A stretch of DNA of 64,000 nucleotides. Origin: CALDTK01 sp045110575. GTDB lineage: Bacteria; Bacteroidota; Bacteroidia; Chitinophagales; Saprospiraceae. The translations under genes and the position numbers were made by a program. Shown here in pieces: positions 51,563 through 59,610 of this stretch. The notes beneath the pieces are model-generated. The model was not told where the DNA came from. It did no database searches and worked only from the letters and a program-made list of their open reading frames with translations. The number at the start of each line of letters is the position of its first letter. The stretch's first letter is position 1. The stretch is from the NCBI GenBank assembly GCA_045110575.1, contig JBGCGF010000044.1, positions 1 to 64,000 on the forward strand, written 5' to 3'.

Positions 51563-53203
51563 CTAGTCTCTGCCCACCTCTTCTAAAAATGTACCTGGAT
51601 CCAACACATCTGGACGATCACTCGAAACTTGAGCTTGCCCCTGGATTGATCTATTTAGCATTTGGTAAGCCTCACGGGTAGTCATTTCTGGTCGGATAGA
51701 CTTCGCAACGGTAAGAATACCAGCAACCTGTGGTGCAGCCATGCTAGTTCCACTGAAGGGCGTGTATCCTCCGTTTGGAACAAGACTATGAATGTCTTTG
51801 CCAGGTGCCCAGACGCCCATTTCTAGGCCATCGACTGAATTTGAAAAGGAAGCTTGTTGAAGTGTGTTGTCCAATGCAGCTACTGCAATGACCCCAGGCG
51901 TATTTGCGGGTGCATACCGTCGCGCATCCATGCTTGAATTACCTGCAGCCACGACTACGATTGTACCTCGATCGTTTGCATACTTGACAGCATTAGAATA
52001 CAAGCGCTGTTTTGCATCGTTGCTAAATCCTCCCAAAGACAGGTTGATCACTGAAGCACCAGCGTTTGCCGCATCGATGATGCCTTGAACAACTGCTTGT
52101 TGTGTTGCTGAGCCAAATGGGCCGATCACTCGAATTGAGGAGACCTTGAGCGGATGATCACCTTTCGGCCACCACCCAGCGATTCCTTCCTTGTTGTTCG
52201 CTACAGCAGCTGCAATACCTGCAACGTGCGTACCGTGCCCTAGACCATCGCGGTCGTGCTTTGAGTCGTGACTCTGGAAATTTGCCTTGATGTCTGGATG
52301 GGTCGCGTCTACCCCACTGTCTAGCACAAACAAGGTTGCTGGCTGAAGACGTTTGGACATCTTAGAACTGGTTTTGGCGAAAGCTGTATAGGGCCACGCA
52401 ACCAATGACCACTGTCGAACCACCTCTGGATCGTTGAGGCCAAGATCACTTGGCTTGGCAGGCGGCTGAACGAGGATTGAGTTGGGCGAAGCAGGTCCAG
52501 AAGCTTTAAGCGGTTCGAACTCCAAGATTTCGTTCTGCTCTGCGTAGCTCCCTTCTGCTTTTTCAAAGGACGCAAGTAAAGTCTCTAGTTCTTGCTCCCT
52601 TCCGTCTGGAACATCGATGAGTATGGTTCTTCTCAATTCATCTGCAACACTCGGATCACAGTTAGGACAATTGGAATCCAAGTCAGTGAATGCTCCTGTT
52701 GCCGAAAGGCCTAAGTCTGCAATTTGATCACGGACGGCTTCCGCTGTCCCTCCGTCTTGAAACGTGACGAAAAGTTCGCCATTTGGATCAAGGTTTCCGC
52801 TTTGGCTGGTTGACAAGGAAGCTATAGAGGACACTTGCTCGCTTTGAGCGTAGCCTAAGGCTTGTATGGATTCTTCTTGTATTTCGCGGTATAAAAACCA
52901 GTAGCCGAGGAGTACTGCGGCTGCAACTGGTAGGAGCAGCTTTGGTTTTTGCGAAAGCAGACGGATCAAATACGCTATAGCAGCCTGAGTGAGTAGGTCA
53001 CGCGCGACAATGAACAGTCGCTCACCTGGTGCACCTTGAAGACTAACGACACTTGTGAAGTAAAGCGTCAGGCCTGCAAAAATTACGAAAGGTGCATTTC
53101 GAGCAACGATTGACTTCTTCTCCGCAGCATTCCAAACTGCGAGGGCTAGTGCGCTCAAGGCAAAACCCATGAAGTAACCGCTCGTCCAATCTTCAAACAT
53201 CAT
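51563..53203 (-). CDS. Subtilisin-family (S8) serine protease with N-terminal membrane domain
   Basis: A 546-residue protein. Residues 8-105 hold about four hydrophobic helices (8-26, 37-55, 65-82, 89-105) rather than a simple signal peptide. About 140-225 looks like an inhibitor/propeptide domain (GELFVTFQDGGTAEAVRDQI), with a C-x-x-C pair at 179-182. The S8 domain follows with triad D295 (VLDSGVDATHPD), H323 (GHGTHVAGI) and S487 (GTSMAAPQVAG), and N422. No T9SS tail. It is a membrane-tethered protease, probably acting in the periplasm. A perfect 14-mer is read as AFAKT. Confidence 0.9.
   Translation of the reverse strand: MMFEDWTSGYFMGFALSALALAVWNAAEKKSIVARNAPFVIFAGLTLYFTSVVSLQGAPGERLFIVARDLLTQAAIAYLIRLLSQKPKLLLPVAAAVLLGYWFLYREIQEESIQALGYAQSEQVSSIASLSTSQSGNLDPNGELFVTFQDGGTAEAVRDQIADLGLSATGAFTDLDSNCPNCDPSVADELRRTILIDVPDGREQELETLLASFEKAEGSYAEQNEILEFEPLKASGPASPNSILVQPPAKPSDLGLNDPEVVRQWSLVAWPYTAFAKTSSKMSKRLQPATLFVLDSGVDATHPDIKANFQSHDSKHDRDGLGHGTHVAGIAAAVANNKEGIAGWWPKGDHPLKVSSIRVIGPFGSATQQAVVQGIIDAANAGASVINLSLGGFSNDAKQRLYSNAVKYANDRGTIVVVAAGNSSMDARRYAPANTPGVIAVAALDNTLQQASFSNSVDGLEMGVWAPGKDIHSLVPNGGYTPFSGTSMAAPQVAGILTVAKSIRPEMTTREAYQMLNRSIQGQAQVSSDRPDVLDPGTFLEEVGRD
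52371..52384 (-). repeat. Dispersed 14-mer GCTTTCGCCAAAAC, perfect copy
   Basis: Inside the subtilase gene in coding orientation, read as A-F-A-K-T; a one-mismatch copy lies 560 bp away at 52945. Confidence 0.85.
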
Positions 53204-53471
53204 AACCTTAACCTAAGCCGGACCTATGGGTTATTAGCACAGAATCAGACGATCACGAAGGATTTATCGACCGGCGGAGAAATTTGAGTCTATCAAAGGA
53301 ACTACTGTTCACCTAAAAATTCGCCTATTCATTGCTACTCGGCGTTCAAAACAGTAAGACTCACGATCCCGCGACACTGCAGGATTCTTACGTTTTTGGC
53401 CCTGAATAACCTTGATTTGATTGAATTTCGTCAGAACACAATTCCTGTGACACACTCTACCTCCTAACGAC

Positions 53472-53479
53472 TACTTTCG
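53472..53479 (+). promoter_or_regulatory. -7 box TACTTTCG for trxB
   Basis: Box 14 bp before the trxB ATG. The 53204-53493 gap otherwise shows nothing I can name. Confidence 0.5.
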
Positions 53480-53493
53480 CAACAAATTCAAAT

Positions 53494-54498
53494 ATGGGAC
53501 AATCTGCAGACGCAGCAGCTACAGCCGCTCAAACACCAGACAGCAACAAGGGAAACAATGGCCATGTTAAGCCACTTGAAACGCTAATCATCGGAAGTGG
53601 ACCTGCGGGTTACACGGCCGCGATTTATGCTGCCCGTGCAGGCCTTAAGCCTGTCATGTATACAGGTCAAGAGCCTGGAGGTCAGTTAATGATCACTACG
53701 GATGTCGAGAACTACCCAGGATATCCAGACGGAATTATGGGACCTGCAATGATGGAGCAATTCCAAAAGCAGGCTGAGCGCTTTGGTACGGATGTGCGCT
53801 ATGACATGGTTGAGAAGGTTGACTTCTCAGGTCCAGTTCATAAGGTTTGGACATCAGGTGGTGACGAGGTTCACGCACATACTGTGATTGTATCTACAGG
53901 TGCATCTGCTAAGTGGCTTGGACTCGAAAGTGAGAAACGTCTAGCTAACGTAGGCGTGAGTGCTTGCGCTGTTTGTGACGGGTTCTTCTTCAAAGGTCAG
54001 AACGTTGCCGTTGTAGGTGCAGGTGATACTGCAGCAGAGGAAGCTAGCTACCTCGCTAAGCTTTGTCCTGAAGTACACATGATTGTTCGTCGTGACGAGA
54101 TGCGTGCTTCTAAAATCATGCAAAAGCGCGTGATGAATACACCAAACATTACGATCCACTGGAATACGGAGACCGATGAGGTTCTCGGCGAGAAAGAGGT
54201 GACTGGTGTTCGCGTGAAGAACAACAAGACTGGCGAAAAGACAGAAATCGCGATTAGCGGATTCTTCGTTGCTATTGGGCACAAGCCGAATACCGACATT
54301 TTCAAAGGTTCGTTGGACATGCACGAAAATGGCTACTTGAAAGTTGTTCCAGGAACAAGCAACACAAATATTGAGGGTGTCTTCGTAAGTGGAGACGCCG
54401 CTGATCAAGTGTACCGTCAAGCAGTAACGGCTGCTGGTACGGGTTGTATGGCTGCACTTGATGCAGAACGCTATCTCGCAGCGAAGGAGCTGGTCTAA
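53494..54498 (+). CDS. trxB: Thioredoxin reductase
   Basis: A 334-residue flavoprotein that reduces thioredoxin with NADPH. FAD-binding GSGPAGYTAAIYAARAG at 34-50, redox pair C158-A-V-C161 (SACAVCDG), NADPH-binding VVGAGDTAAEEA and the C-terminal FAD motif GVFVSGDAAD. About 25 extra residues at the N terminus (Ala/Gln/Asn-rich) precede the usual start and show no targeting signal. Confidence 0.96.
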   Translation: MGQSADAAATAAQTPDSNKGNNGHVKPLETLIIGSGPAGYTAAIYAARAGLKPVMYTGQEPGGQLMITTDVENYPGYPDGIMGPAMMEQFQKQAERFGTDVRYDMVEKVDFSGPVHKVWTSGGDEVHAHTVIVSTGASAKWLGLESEKRLANVGVSACAVCDGFFFKGQNVAVVGAGDTAAEEASYLAKLCPEVHMIVRRDEMRASKIMQKRVMNTPNITIHWNTETDEVLGEKEVTGVRVKNNKTGEKTEIAISGFFVAIGHKPNTDIFKGSLDMHENGYLKVVPGTSNTNIEGVFVSGDAADQVYRQAVTAAGTGCMAALDAERYLAAKELV

Positions 54499-54613
54499 GT
54501 CAGCCTCCGCTAAAATCCCTGTCTAGCGCGCATTTGATACCTTGCGCTTTCAATCGCTTTTATAGTAGTCGGCCGATAAATCACCGATTACCTTAATTTT
54601 CAATCAGAACACT

Positions 54614-55705
54614 ATGGCAACTGCCACTAAGAACAAGACACGTTTTCGTCCGGGTGTACTCTCGGGAGATGAAGTAACAGAACTCTTCAACTACGCGAAC
54701 GACAACAACTTCGCGATTCCTGCAGTGAATGTGGTTGGTACGAACAGTATCAACGCGGTGATGGAAACTGCTGCGGCAGTGAACTCTCCTGTGATCATTC
54801 AGCTATCTAACGGAGGTGCAAGCTTCTACGCTGGTAAGTCTCTTCCGAATGACAAGCAGCAAGCTGCTGTAGTGGGCGCAATCAGTGCTGCAACGCACGT
54901 GCATACGCTTGCGAAGATGTACGGTGTTACCGTTATCCTTCACACGGATCACTGTGCGAAGAAGCTCCTTCCTTGGATGGACGGCATGGTTGAGGCCAAT
55001 GAGAAGTTCTTTGAGCAGCGTGGATACCCACTTTTCAGCTCTCACATGATTGACTTGAGTGAAGAACCACTCGAGGAGAACATGGAGACCTGTGTTGCTT
55101 ACTTCAAGCGCATGAATGCGGTTGGTATCACGCTCGAGATCGAGCTTGGTGTTACCGGTGGTGAGGAAGACGGTGTAGACAATACAGACGTTGACTCAAG
55201 CAAGCTTTACACTCAACCTGAAGAGGTTGCCTTTGCTTACGAGAAGCTCAAGGAAGTAAGTGATCGCTTTACGATTGCTGCTGCGTTTGGTAACGTACAC
55301 GGTGTGTACAAGCCAGGTAACGTGTCTCTTCAGCCAAAGATCCTCAAGAACTCTCAGGAGTTCGTCAAGGAGAAGTACAAGTTGGAGAAGGACAACCCGA
55401 TCAACTTCGTATTCCACGGTGGTTCAGGATCTAGCCAAGAAGATATCCGCGAGGCGATCGGTTATGGTGCAGTGAAAATGAACATCGACACGGACATGCA
55501 GTGGGCAACATGGGACGGTATTCGTGCATACGAAGCTGCGAACAAGCCTTACCTACAAGGCCAAATCGGTAATCCAGACGGCGAGGAGAAGCCAAACAAG
55601 AAGTACTACGATCCACGCAAGTGGCTCCGTGAAGGCGAGGTTGCTTTTGTGAAGCGTTTGACGCAGGCGTTTGAGGACTTGAATTGTATTGGAAGGAATA
55701 AGTAG
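54614..55705 (+). CDS. fbaA: Fructose-bisphosphate aldolase, class II
   Basis: A 363-residue zinc-dependent glycolytic/gluconeogenic aldolase. Zinc and catalytic residues are in HTDHCAKK (about 114-121), the second ligand region in TIAAAFGNVHGVYK, and phosphate-binding GGSGSSQEDI and NIDTDMQWAT. Length matches the class IIA group (E. coli FbaA). Followed by two terminators in tandem. Confidence 0.96.
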   Translation: MATATKNKTRFRPGVLSGDEVTELFNYANDNNFAIPAVNVVGTNSINAVMETAAAVNSPVIIQLSNGGASFYAGKSLPNDKQQAAVVGAISAATHVHTLAKMYGVTVILHTDHCAKKLLPWMDGMVEANEKFFEQRGYPLFSSHMIDLSEEPLEENMETCVAYFKRMNAVGITLEIELGVTGGEEDGVDNTDVDSSKLYTQPEEVAFAYEKLKEVSDRFTIAAAFGNVHGVYKPGNVSLQPKILKNSQEFVKEKYKLEKDNPINFVFHGGSGSSQEDIREAIGYGAVKMNIDTDMQWATWDGIRAYEAANKPYLQGQIGNPDGEEKPNKKYYDPRKWLREGEVAFVKRLTQAFEDLNCIGRNK

Positions 55706-55752
55706 AAAAATTGCTGTCCTGCGGATTGGCAATCCACAGGACAGCAATTTTT
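55706..55752 (+). terminator. Rho-independent terminator 1 after fbaA
   Basis: AAAAATTGCTGTCCTG-C-GGATT, GGC loop, complementary arm ending in TTTTT; starts right after the stop codon. Confidence 0.9.
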
Positions 55753-55754
55753 CT

Positions 55755-55796
55755 AAAAAGCCCTAGCACTTGGAAATGTGCTGGGGCTTTTTTTTT
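55755..55796 (+). terminator. Rho-independent terminator 2 after fbaA
   Basis: AAAAAGCCCTAGCAC, loop TTGGAAAT, GTGCTGGGGC and nine T. Confidence 0.88.
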
Positions 55797-55881
55797 GAAG
55801 GGCTTCCTAAATAAATTCAGCTATAACCATGCTAATCTCTACTTTCTAAAAGCAATTAGAAAACAGAACAGGAAACTAACC

Positions 55882-55919
55882 ACAATGAGAGAAGATAACT
55901 ACAATGAGAGAAGATAACT
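55882..55919. repeat. 19-bp tandem duplication
   Basis: ACAATGAGAGAAGATAACT occurs twice in immediate succession. Downstream (about 55943-55964) is a GAAGTAC ... GTACTTC hairpin. The 55797-56236 gap holds these and the inverted repeat at 56002-56116; no convincing gene. Confidence 0.8.
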
Positions 55920-56001
55920 ACGATTTTCTGCAACACTCAAAAAGAAGTACTATCGTATGTACTTCGTTTTAATCGTGGTAACGATTGTGGAAGAAATAGT
56001 A

Positions 56002-56116
56002 TAACGCGTTGCACGGTTGAAATTTAAGCTAGCCAGTATTTTGGTTTAAGCACCTTAGCCTATTGTGCGATCTATTATTCCTGCTAGTTAGACAAGATTA
56101 ACCGTGCAACGCGTTA
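56002..56116. repeat. 115-bp inverted-repeat element, MITE- or attC-like
   Basis: Perfect 17-bp terminal arms TAACGCGTTGCACGGTT (56002-56018) and its complement (56100-56116), flanked on both sides by GTA, which could be a 3-bp target duplication. The interior is AT-rich and not palindromic. The AAC...GTT ends and size also recall integron attC sites, but the usual RYYYAAC/GTTRRRY core is not matched. It lies 120 bp before the AT-rich operon. Confidence 0.6.
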
Positions 56117-56236
56117 GTATAATTTAAACTATCAACAATAGCCTTCAAACCTTATTAAGAATGTCTATATTAGTGCAGTCATAATCAATAATTTAGCTCA
56201 TTGTCAAATATGCGCAACCTTAACTAGATCAGTCTT

Positions 56237-58237
56237 ATGAATATTCGGACATTATTCCTCCTCATCGCGTTAGGAATACTATCAGAAGCTAACTCACAAA
56301 GCAACGCAGTGTGGACTGCAACGGTAGTTCACGCTACTACCACAACAAGTAATTGCGGAGGAGGCTCTATTGATTTACATTCAAATAGCAACACAGCGGG
56401 ATATACATATCGTTGGAAAAAATTTGGAGAGTCCATTCCATTCAGCTATGATCAAGACGTATACGACTTAGAGCCGGGCCTCTACAATGTGGGAATTCAA
56501 GATGAATACTGCGGGACATTGTGGCTGGCGTATCATGTATGGCTATTAGACTATGATTTCGATTTCACGAAAATTAACCCAAGTGATTGTGAGGCAGACA
56601 AGCCTCTTCCGAGTGCCATTGGAAATGGCTTAATACAGATATCATGGAACGAGAATGTAGCAGTCCCCCCCCACTGTTTTGAGCTTACCAAATAATATTC
56701 CAGTTGAAAATGGGGTATGGATTCAAGGGCTCCGACAAGGTACACACAGCTTCTCTTTTCAAGCTGGAAATTGCCAGTGGACTACCCCAATAACACTATG
56801 CTGTTGCAGCGTTACTGAAGATTACCCTTTAGACCCAGCAAGTCCTGGAATATGTGAGAATGTAAGGGATGGCATTCCTTTTGAGATAATCGTTTTCGAA
56901 GTTAAAGGAGCTTCTGATCGCACTGCACGCGATGGCTCCTTAAGAGTCAGAGTTGAAAGTCCTGGACCAGATTGGACTATAAAATGGACTGGTCCAGCTG
57001 GCTTTTCAGAATATGGAACATACCTTGAAAATTTAAGACAGGGAGAATATTGCTATATATATATGAAGATGATTGTCAACGTTACGAAGGCTGTATAACA
57101 GTAGACAACTGTTCTACCCCTGTTGTTGTAAAAGACCTAGAAAAGAAGCCGACATGTATTAATGCATCAGATGGGGAATTAGTCTTCAAAATACGAAATG
57201 AGCCATTAAGAAAATTCACTGTTCACCATGTAAATTTCAATGGTAGTACTGGATCCGAAAACAATATTACAATTGAGAACCTGCTTGAATCAGAGGTAAC
57301 TATAAAAATCACAAATCTACGTGCGGGTTTAAATACTTTCCGTGTTATTACCGAGCAATTTTGCGAAAAAGATATCGAGATTACAGTACCTGAACTACTT
57401 ACAGATGTAAGAAACCAAGATCGAACCGAATGCACAGAAGATGTTTATTGCGGCGGAAAACTTGTCTATACTCGTTATCCTCCAAAAGTCGAACTCGCAT
57501 CAGAATACTGTTTCGTATATAGATGGAGGTGTAGCATCAAGGGCTCACTTGCGCAGTCAGAAACTGAATTTGATCGTAATATGGCACATAGCTATCTTGA
57601 AAATGTCGATGGTACATGCAGTTTCTTGTATTCCTGTCCAGATGGAGAGGATGAACGTATTTCTGGTCAAATTTCGTGGGAATATGAGGATCATAGTTGC
57701 GCCGAATCAGATGAATCAGACCTGTTTTTACCACAAGTACAACTTGGGCGCTATTGCAAAACGAACGTGGCAGGAGAAACAGTTTCGCTCAAACTCAATG
57801 GGGAAAGATATGAGGACGCAATAGAAACAGGAGAATCTGGTGAATGCTTTGACTGCACTTTAGACCCCTTAATTCCAAATAAATACGGTAGTTCTAAGGA
57901 ATATTCTTGGACAAACTCTTCAGGAAACACTGAGTATTTTGATTGCTGCGTATTAAATCCTTCTTGTGTTCCAGCAAAACCAAATGAAGAGCTAAACATA
58001 CAATCAGCTAATCAATTACTGGAGTGCTACAATGAATTCGGATTTAAGTCTTGTCAATTTTTGAATGTTTCATCTGGGTCCTATCTCACATTAAACGATA
58101 GAGATATAGAAATAATTCTTCAGCAAATTCGAAACTATGGCCTTGTTAATGCTGCAGACTTAGGTTACAGGTTTGCACCAGGATCATACGCACTTATTTC
58201 ATCAACTTGTAATACAATCCGTGTCACAATTATATAA
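56237..58237 (+). CDS. SprB-repeat-like secreted protein, frame broken at two slippage tracts
   Basis: The first frame starts at 56237 with signal peptide (LFLLIALGILSEANSQ) and stops at 56695, just after a C8 tract (56665-56672). Coding continues in another frame to a (TA)5 tract (57054-57063), then returns to the first frame and runs to 58237. Dropping one C and one TA gives one 665-codon protein. It has several units ending like SprB repeats: LEPGLYNVGIQDEYC, LRQGTHSFSFQAGNC, LRQGEYCYIYEDDC, LRAGLNTFRVITEQFC. Cysteine-rich, no clear T9SS tail. Probably an exported adhesin-like protein; this copy is OFF, mutated, or affected by sequencing error. Confidence 0.7.
56665..56672. repeat. C8 homopolymer at frame break 1
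   Basis: Eight C in the coding strand; seven would keep the frame (NVAVPPTVLSLPNNIPVENG). Confidence 0.85.
57054..57063. repeat. (TA)5 dinucleotide repeat at frame break 2
   Basis: Five TA units; four would join GEYCYIY directly to EDDCQRYEGC in frame. Confidence 0.8.
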
Positions 58238-59582
58238 ATACTCAAGACAGATTTGCCTAATACCAGTCTTATTGTTAGTTCTGATCAACGTCCAGGCGCA
58301 ACATCTGACTTTCAGTACTACATCAGGTGACAGTTTCAATTGCCCCCTATCTGTGCGACCTGTGGTGTCTGGTTACCTGCCTGCAAACCTTAATTTGATT
58401 GGCGACAATTACGATGTTCATGATATTCGTCCCTTGACATGGATTTGTGACCCTGCAGATTCTATACTATCAGTGACTGAAAAATCAATCTTCCTCATTA
58501 GTGATAAATGGCCTTGTCGTTATTCTCCACAAATGATGGAAAAAGGTGCATTGGTATTAGTTGTAGTTGACTCTACCGAGCTACACAATGCAGGAATTCC
58601 TGTATTTGAAAACAATAGCGACCAATTCGGTCCTGCGTATGTAATCGCTACAACTGAACAGTGTGTAAACGCTTTTTACCCGCAAATAGACAACATTGAA
58701 ACTGCTATTTTCAACCCTCAAGATCAACCGGTCTTTTCACATTTCTCAAACACACCGACGTATCATATATCAGATAATATAGAAGTTAAGTTACCATGTC
58801 GTTTTAATGATCCATTCACTTTGGCGATGACAATACCCCCGCAAGAAAACTTAGAGATTAAGATTTTCAAAGAGGGCTCCTCTGAATTCACGTTCGAGTG
58901 GTTAACTCTTGGTAGAAGTTTTATTGATCGACGATCAAAGAGGTACAAACCTCAACTTGATAATGATGAATACCATTATAATGTTTCAGCGGGCGTATAT
59001 GGTGATTTAGTTCAAATATCGCCACGATGCGAAGGTGTGGATAGTTTTCAAGTCTCTATAAAAATGACAACAACAAACATCACCGATTCATGTACCCTAC
59101 AAACAAACTACCCATTTACAATTGTTGAGTCCGTTGATACAATAACCTCCATTCAATCTGGAAGCCAATATCATCTGACAATCCCGATTAGTAACGAACC
59201 AATTACTTTCATCAGTGATATTGATGAATTAAAAGAGTTGCCCGATCAGAATCCTCAAGGGGACCACAAGCCGTACAATGTGTATGATAATTTCTTGTTT
59301 GACTTGTCCATTGCAAATCAAGGCGCATGCCTCCAACTAAATATTGACCTGAATGGAGGCTCTGTTTCGAGTACAACCAACCTACCATCAAAACAATTTG
59401 TGGATCATAACGAATGCCGCATGGTTTCAACTCAACGTGGCTACACATGCCGCACTCATCCTCATGCTGAAGTAGTTTTTTTGAGCGACTATCACGAACT
59501 TGGTATTCACCTGCCCATACAATTCGATGTCGCACATTGCTTAGAAGGAAGAGAAAGTTCAATTGTGCCAGCAAAATTTTGA
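58221..59582 (+). CDS. Secreted protein of unknown function (AT-rich operon, gene 2)
   Basis: A 453-residue protein. The GTG at 58221 is the likely start: it overlaps the end of gene 1 by 17 bp and gives a proper signal peptide (ICLIPVLLLVLINVQAQ). The mature part is beta-rich with scattered cysteines (PLTWICDPAD, VKLPCRFNDP, ISPRCEGVDS, NIDLNGGSVS). No family is recognised and no sorting domain is visible. Codon use is AT-rich like its neighbours in this block and unlike the rest of the window. Confidence 0.72.
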   Translation: MSQLYKYSRQICLIPVLLLVLINVQAQHLTFSTTSGDSFNCPLSVRPVVSGYLPANLNLIGDNYDVHDIRPLTWICDPADSILSVTEKSIFLISDKWPCRYSPQMMEKGALVLVVVDSTELHNAGIPVFENNSDQFGPAYVIATTEQCVNAFYPQIDNIETAIFNPQDQPVFSHFSNTPTYHISDNIEVKLPCRFNDPFTLAMTIPPQENLEIKIFKEGSSEFTFEWLTLGRSFIDRRSKRYKPQLDNDEYHYNVSAGVYGDLVQISPRCEGVDSFQVSIKMTTTNITDSCTLQTNYPFTIVESVDTITSIQSGSQYHLTIPISNEPITFISDIDELKELPDQNPQGDHKPYNVYDNFLFDLSIANQGACLQLNIDLNGGSVSSTTNLPSKQFVDHNECRMVSTQRGYTCRTHPHAEVVFLSDYHELGIHLPIQFDVAHCLEGRESSIVPAKF

Positions 59583-59610
59583 GAGCTACAAACTTAAAAC
59601 AACAAAAATA

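Noticed and set aside
2396..52384. Reading the 14-mer as a conserved protein motif (A-K-A/T)
   Set aside because: It occurs in both orientations, in two non-coding sites and as a different peptide (LSPK), in unrelated genes.
55904..55972. 22-codon ORF starting in the 19-bp tandem repeat (MREDNYDFLQHS...)
   Set aside because: Too short, arises from the duplication, no conserved context.
56002..56116. Firm call of an integron attC site
   Set aside because: Only the terminal AAC/GTT match; the RYYYAAC/GTTRRRY core and the extrahelical-base asymmetry are not seen, and no integrase or second site is in the window.
58173..58220. Earlier start for gene 2 of the AT-rich operon
   Set aside because: The extension lies inside gene 1, is His-rich and polar, and moves the signal peptide away from the N terminus.
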